Origin: Methyloradius sp035460505
GTDB taxonomy: Bacteria; Pseudomonadota; Gammaproteobacteria; Burkholderiales; Methylophilaceae
Assembly: GCA_035460505.1 (NCBI GenBank)
Contig: DATHWP010000069.1
Span: forward strand, 1-46,668
Reading direction: 5' to 3'
DNA length: 46,668 bases
The position numbers and the translations under genes were made by a program. The notes beneath the pieces are model-generated. The model was not told the origin of the DNA and did not search any database. It worked only from the letters and a program-made list of their open reading frames with translations. Each line of letters begins with the position of its first letter. Position 1 is the first letter of the stretch. This document shows, piece after piece, positions 1 through 8,351 of the stretch.

Positions 1-1
1 C

Positions 2-562
2 TACAACATGCCGGATACCTTGAAGGGCCAGCACACCGCATTTTTGACCACAGGTAATACTTGCTATTCAGACATGGGGCGTGTGATGTGCTCGATTGTC
101 GGCGATAGCATTGGCTGGCATGACACGATCTGCGGTGTGACAGACGCTGCCCAGATTGAAGCCAAATACGGTAAAGCCAATTTTCAAACTCACAGAAATG
201 GCATGTGCCGCAACGGTAAAGATGGTCTGCTGATTGAGCTTGCCAAGTATGGCTTGGGTAAGCGCGACCTAGTCGCGAACGTCAATTTTTTCAGTAAAGT
301 CACCCCTGATGAATCTGGCAATCTAAGCTTTGTTGCAGGGCATAGCAAAACTGGCAACTATGTAGATGTGCGTTTTGACATGAATGTACTACTGGTACTT
401 TCCACCGCTCCGCATCCGCTAGACCCAGCCACCACCTACAAACCTGGCGCTGTAAAAATCAGTGCTTGGCATGCTGGCCTTGCAACAGCTGATGATGCTT
501 GCCGCAATGCTTGTGGCCAGAATGGCCGTGCCTTTATTAACACTGAACGGTATTACCTATGA
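2..562 (+). CDS. DUF1989 protein, urea-carboxylase-associated UAAP1 type (probable carboxyguanidine deiminase subunit), 5' truncated
   Basis: The frame is open at the left edge; the ATG at position 8 is preceded in frame by Tyr-Asn codons and lies inside the family-conserved stretch YNMPDTLKGQHTAFL, so the true start is upstream and the N-terminus is missing. Visible family marks are CYSDMGRVMCSIVGDS, the GWHDTICG motif with His and Cys, and KRDLVANVNFF. The family (DUF1989) was named for its link to urea carboxylase. In guanidine-degrading bacteria two such paralogues form carboxyguanidine deiminase (CgdAB), which turns carboxyguanidine into allophanate and ammonia in the cytoplasm. The stop overlaps the next start (ATGA at 559-562), which indicates translational coupling with its partner. 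Family is certain; the guanidine role is inferred from context. Confidence 0.88.
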   Translation, partial: YNMPDTLKGQHTAFLTTGNTCYSDMGRVMCSIVGDSIGWHDTICGVTDAAQIEAKYGKANFQTHRNGMCRNGKDGLLIELAKYGLGKRDLVANVNFFSKVTPDESGNLSFVAGHSKTGNYVDVRFDMNVLLVLSTAPHPLDPATTYKPGAVKISAWHAGLATADDACRNACGQNGRAFINTERYYL

Positions 563-1215
563 TGCAGAACTTAGTGGAAAGTCAGCTAACTCCAGAAAAT
601 GCAGTACTAGACCAAGTCTGCAACTCGGGCGACCCGTGGATGGCGGAAATCAAGAAAGGTCAGATATTCCGTATTCTGGATCTGGAAGGCAATCAAGCGG
701 TTGATACCTTGTTTTATAGCGCAGCCAACCCTGAAGAGCGCTATAGCGCGGTCGATACGATAGCTCGCCAAGCCAAGATATACCTCACTACTGGCTCGGT
801 GCTGTATTCCACTGAAGGTAATCCGATGCTAACGATTGTTGCCGATACATGCGGTCGCCATGACACTCTGGGCGGTGCCTGTGCAGCAGAGAGCAATACC
901 GTACGCTACTCTTTGGATAAACGTCCTATGCATAGCTGTCGCGATACTTTCATGCACGCACTGAATACCTGCGAATGCGCCACGCATAGACACATGAGCA
1001 AGCGCGACATCACCGCCAATATCAATTTCTTCATGAATGTGCCAGTGACGGCTGATGGGGCTTTGAGTTTTGCGGATGGTATTTCAGGAGCGGGCAAATA
1101 CGTGGAAATGCGTGCCGAGATGGATGTGGTCGTGCTGATCTCCAACTGCCCGCAACTGAACAACCCTTGCAATGCCTACAACCCAACACCTGTGCGCTTG
1201 CTAGTCTGGAATTAA
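559..1215 (+). CDS. DUF1989 protein, urea-carboxylase-associated UAAP2 type (probable second carboxyguanidine deiminase subunit)
   Basis: This 218-residue protein is a paralogue of the preceding one: both share the IVGDS/IVADT-x-HDT pattern, the KRD(I/L)(T/V)AN(I/V)NFF motif and the C-terminal block of a Met-Asp-Val-rich strand. It keeps several Cys and His residues (GRHDTLGGAC, HSCRDTF, NTCECATHRH) that could bind metal, as expected for a metal-dependent deiminase. The start is ATG 559 or ATG 562; both overlap the end of the upstream gene and no clear Shine-Dalgarno is seen, so translation is probably coupled. A 69-base gap leads to the biotin carboxylase. It probably forms a heteromer with the upstream protein and releases ammonia from the carboxylated substrate. 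Subunit assignment (CgdA or CgdB) is not resolved. Confidence 0.88.
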   Translation: MMQNLVESQLTPENAVLDQVCNSGDPWMAEIKKGQIFRILDLEGNQAVDTLFYSAANPEERYSAVDTIARQAKIYLTTGSVLYSTEGNPMLTIVADTCGRHDTLGGACAAESNTVRYSLDKRPMHSCRDTFMHALNTCECATHRHMSKRDITANINFFMNVPVTADGALSFADGISGAGKYVEMRAEMDVVVLISNCPQLNNPCNAYNPTPVRLLVWN

Positions 1216-1284
1216 ATACTGGACCACTGATCGGGACGGCCTGATCAGCGAATAACAATCTGGGACGACCCACCAAGAGGTTAA

Positions 1285-4200
1285 ATGTTTAAAAAAGTTT
1301 TGATTGCGAATAGAGGCGAAATCGCCTGCCGTATCATTCGCACCCTGAAAAAACTGGGTGTTGCATCAGTTGCTGTCTATTCCGAGGCGGATGCAGGCGC
1401 AAAGCATGTCATGGATGCAGATGAAGCTATTTGTGTTGGCCCTGCGCCTGCTGCAGAAAGCTATTTGAATATCCCAAAGATTATTGCCGCAGCCCAGCAA
1501 TCTGGCGCGCAGGCGATACACCCAGGGTACGGATTCCTCTCTGAAAACCAGAGTTTTGCGCAGGCTTGTGAAGCGGCTGGCATTGCTTTCATCGGCCCAA
1601 CGCCCGCACAGATGCGTGACTTTGGCTTAAAACACACTGCCCGTGCATTGGCTGAGCAAAACGGCGTGCCTTTGTTGCCAGGTACTGGTTTGCTCGCTGA
1701 TGTGCAACAAGCTGAACTTGAAGCTGAGCGCATTGGTTACCCTGTCATGCTGAAAAGTACTGCTGGGGGCGGCGGAATCGGTATGCGGCTGATTTGGGCT
1801 GTGGGTGAACTACAAGAAGCTTTTGATTCTGTGCAACGCTTATCCAGTGCCAATTTCAAGGATTCGGGCATTTATCTGGAAAAATACGTGCAGGCCGCAC
1901 GCCACATCGAAGTGCAAATATTTGGCGACGGCGCAGGCAAAGTGGTGGCGCTGGGCGAGCGCGATTGCTCGGTACAACGCCGCAACCAAAAGGTGATTGA
2001 AGAGACCCCGGCACCCAATATCAGCGATGAAATCCGCCAGCAGTTATCACATACCGCAGTCAAGTTAGCTAGCGCGATCCAATATCGTTCTGCAGGCACT
2101 GTGGAATTTGTGTATGACAAAGAGTCAGGCCAGTTTTATTTTCTGGAGGTGAATACACGCCTGCAAGTAGAACATGGCGTCACCGAGCTAGTGACCGGTG
2201 TTGATCTGGTTGAGTGGATGATACGTCTGGCAGCAGGCGAGTCTGATTTTATCCAGGCATACCAGCATCAACCACAAGGCCACGCCATTCAAGTGCGCGT
2301 ATATGCCGAAGACCCTAACAAGAATTTTCAGCCTAGTGCTGGCGTACTGACTGAAGCCCAGTTTCCCGCCATTGCCAGAACCGATACTTGGGTAGAAAAG
2401 GGCAGCGAGGTCTCGCCATTTTATGACCCACTGATTGCAAAAGTGCTGGTACATGCAGCGAATCGCGAAGAGGCCGTTGCCAGCATGCGCAATGCCTTGG
2501 ATGAAACCCACCTGAGCGGTATTGAAACCAATCTTGAATACTTGCGCCAAGTATTAGCTGATGATGTGTTCCCCGCTGGCGAACAAATCACTCGCTACCT
2601 GAATAGTTTCAACTATCGGCCTTATACGATTGATGTGCTTGAAGCTGGCGTACAAACGACCGTGCAGGATTACCCAGGGCGCATCGGGTATTGGGCGGTC
2701 GGCGTACCACCATCAGGCCCCATGGATCATCTCGCATTCAGGTTAGCTAATCGCCTTGTAGGCAACAGCGAAGGCGTTGCCGGGCTGGAAATCACCCTGA
2801 TTGGACCAAGGCTCAAATTCAATACAGATGCGGTGATCGCCATCACCGGCGCGCCGATTGAAGCAGAGCTTGATGGCGAGAATATTTCGCTTTGGCAGTC
2901 TTATGTAGTGAAAGCTGGCAGTACGCTGTCGTTAGGCAAAGTAAAAGAGGCGGGTTGCCGTAGTTACTTGGCTGTAGATGGCGGCTTTGAAGTGCCTGAT
3001 TATCTAGGCAGTAAATCTACATTCACCCTAGGCCAGTTCGGTGGACACGGCGGCCGTACTTTGAGGGTTGGCGATGTTCTACACCTGACCAAAAAGGTAC
3101 TGGATAGCAATCTTGAGTTGAAAGGTTTGCCACTCAACCTTCAGCCAAGCTATGCGAATCTGTGGGAAATAGGCGTGCTCTATGGCCCACATGGCGCACC
3201 GGATTTCTTTACTGATGACGATATCACCATGTTTTTCAGTACCGATTGGGAGGTACATTACAACTCCAATCGCACAGGCGTTCGCCTGATCGGCCCCAAG
3301 CCAGTTTGGGCGAGAAAAGATGGTGGCGAGGCAGGTTTGCACCCTTCGAATATTCACGATAACGCTTATGCAATCGGTGCAGTGGATTTCACTGGTGATA
3401 TGCCTGTGATTCTTGGGCCAGATGGCCCAAGCCTGGGTGGTTTTGTTTGCCCAGCGACTATCGTACAAGCCGAGTTGTGGAAAATGGGGCAGTTAAAAGC
3501 AGGCGACAAGGTCAGGTTCAGGCGCATTTCACAGACCGAGGCGAGCGCCCTGGAGTCAGCACAGAGTCTCATAGTTGAAAATCTAAGCTCTGCAAAAGTA
3601 GTTGGTGTTGTGCCGCAATTCAGCCTCAATCAATCCAGCCCGATACTTGCGGAAATAACAGAAACCCCAGAGCAGATCAAAGTGGTTTATCGTCAGGCAG
3701 GCGATAAGTATCTGTTGGTGGAATACGGCCCTTTGGTGCTTGACCTGAATCTACGCTTCCGCGTACATGCTTTGATGCAGTGGTTACAGGCTGAAAATAT
3801 TCACGGCATTATCGACCTCACACCAGGCATACGCTCCCTGCAAGTGCATTTTGAAAGTCGATTACTGCCAGTCAATCAGTTGCTCGATATCTTGCAGGCG
3901 GCTGAAAGCCAACTACCAACAGTCAGCGAGATGGAAGTGCCGACGCGCATTGTGCATCTGCCACTTTCATGGGATGACGCTGCGACGCAACTGGCGATTG
4001 AGAAATACATGCAGTCGGTGCGTAAAGATGCGCCCTGGTGTCCGAGCAATATCGAGTTCATACGTCGCATCAATGGCTTGGGTAGCATAGCCGACGTCAA
4101 AGATATTGTGTTTAATGCGAGCTATCTAACATTAGGCTTGGGCGATGTCTACTTGGGTGCTCCCGTAGCTACACCAGTTGACCCACGCCACAGACTGGTC

Positions 4201-4917
4201 ACGACCAAATACAACCCTGCCCGTACTTGGACGCCTGAAAATGCGGTTGGTATTGGTGGTGCTTATATGTGCGTTTACGGGATGGAAGGCCCTGGTGGCT
4301 ATCAATTTGTCGGCCGTACGATACAGATGTGGAATCGCTGGGGACAGTTCAAGTTACAAGGTCAAATACCCTCTGCCGACAGCCAGCCGTGGCTGTTGAG
4401 ATTCTTTGACCAGATTCGTTTTTACCCAGTGTCAGCCGAAGAATTACTGCAAATGCGTGAAGATTTTCCGCGCGGAAAATTCGAACTCAAAGTCGAGGAG
4501 GATGTATTCCGCTTGCGCGATTACAACCAATTCTTGAAGGATGAAGCACCTTCTATCAATGCATTTAAAACAACGCAACAAGCTTCTTTTGATGCAGAGC
4601 GTGAGCGCTGGATTGCCAGCGGACAGGCCAATTACAGTAGCGATCACGAAGCCAGCGATTCAGCTGCTGGTGATGAATTTGTGTTGCCGGACAATAGCCG
4701 CGCAGTGGCATCGTACGTATCAGGCAACCTTTGGCAACTCAAGGTGAAGGTAGGCGATACGGTGAAAGCAGGCGATGCATCCGTGATCGTTGAATCCATG
4801 AAAATGGAAATCACCGTGCCAGCCAATTGCAGCGGTAAAGTCACCCATGTTTTCTGCCAGGAAGGTAGCCAGGTATCCGCTGGACAAAACCTTTTTGTCA
4901 TCGAAGAAACCCATTAA
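1285..4917 (+). CDS. Biotin-dependent urea/guanidine carboxylase
   Basis: The protein has 1210 residues, the normal length for bacterial urea carboxylase. Domains in order: biotin carboxylase with ATP-grasp (about 1-450; start MFKKVLIANRGEIACRI, glycine-rich loop STAGGGGIGMR, EVNTRLQVEH); KipA-like carboxyltransferase lobe (about 455-770; TTVQDYPGRIGYW); KipI-like lobe (about 790-1040; LTPGIRSLQVHF); and a C-terminal biotin carrier domain (about 1135-1210) with ESMKME, where Lys1173 is the biotinylation site. It carboxylates urea or guanidine using ATP and bicarbonate. Enzymes of this family next to DUF1989 pairs have been shown to prefer guanidine, so guanidine carboxylase is my preferred reading; the substrate cannot be settled from the sequence alone. 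The start has an AGAGGT ribosome-binding site. The allophanate hydrolase begins 3 bases after the stop. Confidence 0.93.
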   Translation: MFKKVLIANRGEIACRIIRTLKKLGVASVAVYSEADAGAKHVMDADEAICVGPAPAAESYLNIPKIIAAAQQSGAQAIHPGYGFLSENQSFAQACEAAGIAFIGPTPAQMRDFGLKHTARALAEQNGVPLLPGTGLLADVQQAELEAERIGYPVMLKSTAGGGGIGMRLIWAVGELQEAFDSVQRLSSANFKDSGIYLEKYVQAARHIEVQIFGDGAGKVVALGERDCSVQRRNQKVIEETPAPNISDEIRQQLSHTAVKLASAIQYRSAGTVEFVYDKESGQFYFLEVNTRLQVEHGVTELVTGVDLVEWMIRLAAGESDFIQAYQHQPQGHAIQVRVYAEDPNKNFQPSAGVLTEAQFPAIARTDTWVEKGSEVSPFYDPLIAKVLVHAANREEAVASMRNALDETHLSGIETNLEYLRQVLADDVFPAGEQITRYLNSFNYRPYTIDVLEAGVQTTVQDYPGRIGYWAVGVPPSGPMDHLAFRLANRLVGNSEGVAGLEITLIGPRLKFNTDAVIAITGAPIEAELDGENISLWQSYVVKAGSTLSLGKVKEAGCRSYLAVDGGFEVPDYLGSKSTFTLGQFGGHGGRTLRVGDVLHLTKKVLDSNLELKGLPLNLQPSYANLWEIGVLYGPHGAPDFFTDDDITMFFSTDWEVHYNSNRTGVRLIGPKPVWARKDGGEAGLHPSNIHDNAYAIGAVDFTGDMPVILGPDGPSLGGFVCPATIVQAELWKMGQLKAGDKVRFRRISQTEASALESAQSLIVENLSSAKVVGVVPQFSLNQSSPILAEITETPEQIKVVYRQAGDKYLLVEYGPLVLDLNLRFRVHALMQWLQAENIHGIIDLTPGIRSLQVHFESRLLPVNQLLDILQAAESQLPTVSEMEVPTRIVHLPLSWDDAATQLAIEKYMQSVRKDAPWCPSNIEFIRRINGLGSIADVKDIVFNASYLTLGLGDVYLGAPVATPVDPRHRLVTTKYNPARTWTPENAVGIGGAYMCVYGMEGPGGYQFVGRTIQMWNRWGQFKLQGQIPSADSQPWLLRFFDQIRFYPVSAEELLQMREDFPRGKFELKVEEDVFRLRDYNQFLKDEAPSINAFKTTQQASFDAERERWIASGQANYSSDHEASDSAAGDEFVLPDNSRAVASYVSGNLWQLKVKVGDTVKAGDASVIVESMKMEITVPANCSGKVTHVFCQEGSQVSAGQNLFVIEETH

Positions 4918-4920
4918 GAA

Positions 4921-6327
4921 ATGCACACCATGACAACAAAACAAGCACTAAATCTTGAAATACAACACCTGCGTAACCTTTATCTATCAGCCGCGCTGAC
5001 ACCAACACAACTTGTTAATCAATTAGATGCTGCAATTGGCGAGGATGATCCAGGCCACATTTGGATACGACGTTTGAGCAAAGCCGAGATGCTTGTATAT
5101 GCAAAACGCCTAGAAGGTCTGAATCCTGCTGATCTGCCCCTGTATGGCATTCCGTTTGCCATCAAAGACAACATTGATCTGGCTGGTATCCCAACTACGG
5201 CAGCTTGCCCCGAGTTTGCCTATACCCCAGGGAAAAGTGCAACGGTAGTACAGCAGCTCATTGATGCAGGCGCTATTCCAGTAGGTAAAACGAATCTGGA
5301 TCAGTTCGCGACTGGCCTTGTTGGCACGCGATCACCTTATGGTGCTTGCCAGAATAGCTTTGATTCTGAATACATCTCAGGCGGCTCTAGCGCTGGATCA
5401 GCAGTCTCGGTGGCAAAGGGTTTTGCCAGCTTTAGTTTGGGTACAGATACTGCTGGCTCTGGTCGTGTTCCAGCCGCTTTTAATAACTTGGTCGGACATA
5501 AGCCGACCTGTGGTTTAGTGAGTACGCAGGGTGTGATTCCCGCATGTCGTACACTGGACTGCGTATCGATTTTTGCATTGACCGCAAACAACGCAAAAAC
5601 TGTACTGTCGGTAGCACAGGGTTACGATGACGCCGATGTATTTTCTCGAAAATCACCTATTGCTCCGGAAAATAAGACCAAAGCCACATTTACTTTTGGT
5701 GTGCCACAAGCTGACCAATTGGCATATTTCGATAACCCAGAAACACCAGGTTTGTTCGATGAGGCAATCAAGCAACTTGAGGCTATTGGCGGTACGCGCG
5801 TTGAAATCGATTTCTCAGGTTTCCTCGAAACTGCGCGACTGCTTTATGAAGGCCCTTGGGTCGCAGAGCGTTATGCAGCGATTCGTGAATTTTTCGAAGC
5901 TAAGTCCGAAGCTTTATTCCCTGTTACACGTCAGATTATCGGCGGCGCGACCAAGTTCAGTGCGGCTGATACTTTCGCAGCGTTATATCGGCTGAAAGAT
6001 TTACAGCGTAGCAATGCGCCCATTTGGCAAACTCTAGATTTCATAGTGACGCCAACTGCTGGAACTATCTATACCATTGCCGAGCTGGCAGCCGAGCCCG
6101 TTAAATGTAATTCCAACCTTGGTTATTACACCAATTTCATGAACTTACTCGATTTGGCTGCCATTGCTGTGCCCACTGGTTTTCAGAAAAATGGCCTGCC
6201 ATTTGGCATTACCCTGTGCGCACCAGCATTTAGCGATGAACAGTTGTTAAATCTTGCAAGCCAATTAGAAGCGGCAGCTATTCGGCAAGGTAAAAGATCA
6301 CTAGGTGCAACAGGTATCGCCCAATAA
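4921..6327 (+). CDS. atzF: Allophanate hydrolase, amidase domain only
   Basis: This amidase-signature enzyme has 468 residues. The Ser-cisSer-Lys triad is readable as Lys82 (AIKDNIDLAG), Ser156 (SGGSSAGS) and Ser180 (DTAGSGR); the 74- and 98-residue spacings equal those of Pseudomonas AtzF. It hydrolyses allophanate to ammonia and an unstable carboxylated product, finishing the urea or guanidine pathway. Classic allophanate hydrolases have about 600 residues because they carry a C-terminal domain; here that domain is a separate downstream gene. The start may be ATG 4921 or ATG 4930, just after the carboxylase stop, so the genes are almost certainly co-transcribed. Other amidase-family members such as GatA are unlikely in this context. 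Confidence 0.93.
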   Translation: MHTMTTKQALNLEIQHLRNLYLSAALTPTQLVNQLDAAIGEDDPGHIWIRRLSKAEMLVYAKRLEGLNPADLPLYGIPFAIKDNIDLAGIPTTAACPEFAYTPGKSATVVQQLIDAGAIPVGKTNLDQFATGLVGTRSPYGACQNSFDSEYISGGSSAGSAVSVAKGFASFSLGTDTAGSGRVPAAFNNLVGHKPTCGLVSTQGVIPACRTLDCVSIFALTANNAKTVLSVAQGYDDADVFSRKSPIAPENKTKATFTFGVPQADQLAYFDNPETPGLFDEAIKQLEAIGGTRVEIDFSGFLETARLLYEGPWVAERYAAIREFFEAKSEALFPVTRQIIGGATKFSAADTFAALYRLKDLQRSNAPIWQTLDFIVTPTAGTIYTIAELAAEPVKCNSNLGYYTNFMNLLDLAAIAVPTGFQKNGLPFGITLCAPAFSDEQLLNLASQLEAAAIRQGKRSLGATGIAQ

Positions 6328-6364
6328 ATACAAATCATAACAAGACCAACCAAAAGGGAATTTC

Positions 6365-6775
6365 ATGGCGGAAAACTATCAACAATATATAGAAGTGGCA
6401 GTCTGTGGCGCGCACATGAGTGGTTTGCCGCTCAACCCGCAATTGACGGTTTTAGGCGGCGAGTTTGTGCAAAAGACCAAAACTGCACCTTACTACAAAC
6501 TATTCAAGCTAAATGGTTTTACACCAGAGCGCCCAGGCTTGATCCGTATCAGCGAAGCAGGGCAGGCAATTGCGCTGGAAGTATGGAAATTGCCGATTGA
6601 GAACTACGGCAAGTTTGTGGCTGGCGTACCAGCACCACTAGGCTTTGGCACGCTGGTTCTCGCTGATGGCACTAAGGTGCAAGGCTTTTTGTGTGAAGCC
6701 TATGCGACTGAAGATGCTGTTGATATATCCGCTTACGGTGGATGGCGCTGTTATATCCAGGAAAAGTCAGCATAA
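6365..6775 (+). CDS. Stand-alone allophanate hydrolase C-terminal domain
   Basis: The 136-residue protein matches the C-terminal domain normally fused to allophanate hydrolase (pattern VAVCGAHMSGLPLN, TAPYYKLF, PGLIRI, GKFVAGVPAPLGFGTL, VQGFLCE, ISAYGGWRCY). It has its own ribosome-binding site (AAAAGGG) and ATG, 37 bases after the stop of the amidase gene, with other stops between, so this is a real gene split and not one sequencing frameshift. In yeast urea amidolyase this domain decarboxylates the N-carboxycarbamate released by the amidase domain; in AtzF it also supports assembly. It probably acts together with the amidase subunit. Automatic pipelines may mislabel it as gamma-glutamylcyclotransferase-like. 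Confidence 0.85.
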   Translation: MAENYQQYIEVAVCGAHMSGLPLNPQLTVLGGEFVQKTKTAPYYKLFKLNGFTPERPGLIRISEAGQAIALEVWKLPIENYGKFVAGVPAPLGFGTLVLADGTKVQGFLCEAYATEDAVDISAYGGWRCYIQEKSA

Positions 6776-6836
6776 CGCTTAGTTTTTGAGGCTGATAATA
6801 TGGGCGCGATTGCCAATATGGGATAGCGCCATAGTG

Positions 6837-6849
6837 ATGCAGACTGCAT
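6837..6849. promoter_or_regulatory. Inverted repeat upstream of the ethanolamine permease
   Basis: A perfect 6+1+6 palindrome, ATGCAG-A-CTGCAT, lies 37 bases before the permease start in a 111-base intergenic gap. A GGCGC...GCGCC inverted repeat lies just upstream (about 6803-6830). Either may be a regulator binding site or part of a leader hairpin. No binding protein can be assigned. Confidence 0.35.
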
Positions 6850-6886
6850 GATACTTTCACTTAATATTACTTAAAGGGGTCTTTTC

Positions 6887-8251
6887 ATGAGTTCTGAGTT
6901 GAAATCCACATTAAATGGTTGGCATCTCTGGGGGCTAGCCGTTGGTTTGGTTATCTCAGGCGAATATTTTGGTTGGAGTTATGGCTGGGCACAGGCAGGT
7001 ACGCTTGGTTTCCTTGTCACCTCAATCATTATTGCCGTGATGTACACCACATTCATTTTCAGCTTTACTGAGTTAACGACTTCAATCCCGCATGCTGGTG
7101 GGCCATTTGCCTATGCGCGGCGCGCCTTTGGGCCAAAAATGGCTTACCTCGCTGGTTTTGCAACCTTGATTGAGTTTGTGTTTGCGCCACCTGCGATTGC
7201 CATGGCGATTGGTGCTTACCTCAATGTGCAATTTCCTGGCGTTGATCCCAAGCTATTTGCGATAGGTGCTTACGTCATATTTGTTGGGCTGAATATCATC
7301 GGCGTGCAAATTGCAGCAACTTTTGAGTTGTTTGTCACCGTGTTGGCGATTATCGAGTTGCTTGTATTCATGGGCGTAGTTTCACCTGGCTTTTCTATGA
7401 CCAATTTCGTGGCTAATGGTTGGTCTGGTCAAAGCACATTCACTTCAGCGGCAATTCCCGGCATTGTGGCGGCGATTCCTTTTGCCATATGGTTTTTCCT
7501 TGCGATTGAAGGCGTAGCCATGGCAGCAGAAGAAGCAAAAGATCCTAAGAAGACGATTCCTAAAGCCTATATCGCTGGCATTCTTACGCTGACTGTTTTA
7601 GCGATGGGTGTGATGATATTCGCGGGTGGAGCTGGAGACTGGACTGCACTTTCTAATATCAATGACCCATTACCACAAGCTATGAAGATGATTGTTGGTG
7701 AGCATAGTGGTTGGTTGCACATGCTGGTCTGGATTGGCTTGTTTGGTTTGATTGCATCATTCCACGGCATTATTCTTGGCTACTCACGTCAGATATTTGC
7801 TTTATCGCGCGCTGGTTACATGCCTAAGTTTTTTGGTGAGGTGAACGATAAATTCAAGACGCCACATCGTGCGATTATTGCTGGTGCTGTTGTAGGTGTG
7901 GCCGCCATTCTGAGCGATGACTTCCAGTTCAACGGTATGACGTTGACAGCTAACTTGATCACCATGGCCGTTTTCGGTGCGATTGTGATGTACATCGTTT
8001 CCATGATGAGCCTGTTTGCGTTACGCAAAAATGAGCCAAATCTTGAACGCCCATTTAAAGCGTATGCATATCCATTGTTCCCAGCGATTGCATTAGGCCT
8101 TGCGCTGATCAGTCTTGTGACGATGATTTACTACAATCAGCAACTCGCTCTGGCATTTGCTGTACTGATGGCGCTTGGCTATGCTTACTTCAGCATGACC
8201 CAACATCATCGTGATGCTTCGTCTGATAACACCATCGTAAAAACAGCTTAA
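6887..8251 (+). CDS. eat: Ethanolamine permease, APC superfamily
   Basis: The protein has 454 residues and about 12 hydrophobic segments. Its N-terminal block (GLVISGEYFGWSYGWAQAGTLGF, then TELTTSIPHAGGPFAYARRAFGP) is characteristic of ethanolamine permeases of the amino acid-polyamine-organocation superfamily. It should import ethanolamine across the inner membrane by secondary transport. The next two genes encode ethanolamine ammonia-lyase, which supports the substrate call. This is the non-microcompartment type of ethanolamine use: no EutH, shell proteins or aldehyde dehydrogenase are nearby. The start has AAGGGG 8-13 bases upstream. Confidence 0.9.
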   Translation: MSSELKSTLNGWHLWGLAVGLVISGEYFGWSYGWAQAGTLGFLVTSIIIAVMYTTFIFSFTELTTSIPHAGGPFAYARRAFGPKMAYLAGFATLIEFVFAPPAIAMAIGAYLNVQFPGVDPKLFAIGAYVIFVGLNIIGVQIAATFELFVTVLAIIELLVFMGVVSPGFSMTNFVANGWSGQSTFTSAAIPGIVAAIPFAIWFFLAIEGVAMAAEEAKDPKKTIPKAYIAGILTLTVLAMGVMIFAGGAGDWTALSNINDPLPQAMKMIVGEHSGWLHMLVWIGLFGLIASFHGIILGYSRQIFALSRAGYMPKFFGEVNDKFKTPHRAIIAGAVVGVAAILSDDFQFNGMTLTANLITMAVFGAIVMYIVSMMSLFALRKNEPNLERPFKAYAYPLFPAIALGLALISLVTMIYYNQQLALAFAVLMALGYAYFSMTQHHRDASSDNTIVKTA

Positions 8252-8275
8252 TCTGCTTAGCTACCCTCGGTTCTA

Positions 8276-8321
8276 CTGTCTTCTCTCGTAACTGAGAGAG
8301 GGCAGTTCAGGGGTTTAACCC
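8276..8321 (+). promoter_or_regulatory. Hairpin plus palindrome between permease and eutB
   Basis: A 12-base-pair stem (8276-8287 with 8294-8305, two G-U pairs, six-base loop GTAACT) is followed by a short palindrome GGGTT-T-AACCC at 8311-8321. The stem is strong but no T-run follows, so it is not a normal intrinsic terminator. It could be an mRNA-processing or attenuation element setting the permease/lyase ratio, and the palindrome could be an operator for eutB. Confidence 0.45.
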
Positions 8322-8351
8322 GTTAATAGATGGGCAATAGATGAGACATGT

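Noticed and set aside
462..704. Open frame of 80 codons overlapping the two DUF1989 genes
   Set aside because: It lies fully inside two strongly recognisable genes in another frame and has no family likeness or ribosome-binding site.
1216..1284. Possible guanidine riboswitch before the carboxylase gene
   Set aside because: The 69-base gap is too short and shows only a small GATCGGGACGGCCTGATC-like hairpin; a riboswitch, if present, would be upstream of the window.
3079..3468. Antisense frame of 129 codons inside the carboxylase gene
   Set aside because: Shadow of a highly conserved coding region; composition is not protein-like and there is no start signal.
6801..6814. Possible sigma-54 promoter (TGGGCGC...TTGCC) before the ethanolamine permease
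   Set aside because: The spacing between GG and GC is 8 bases, not the required 10.
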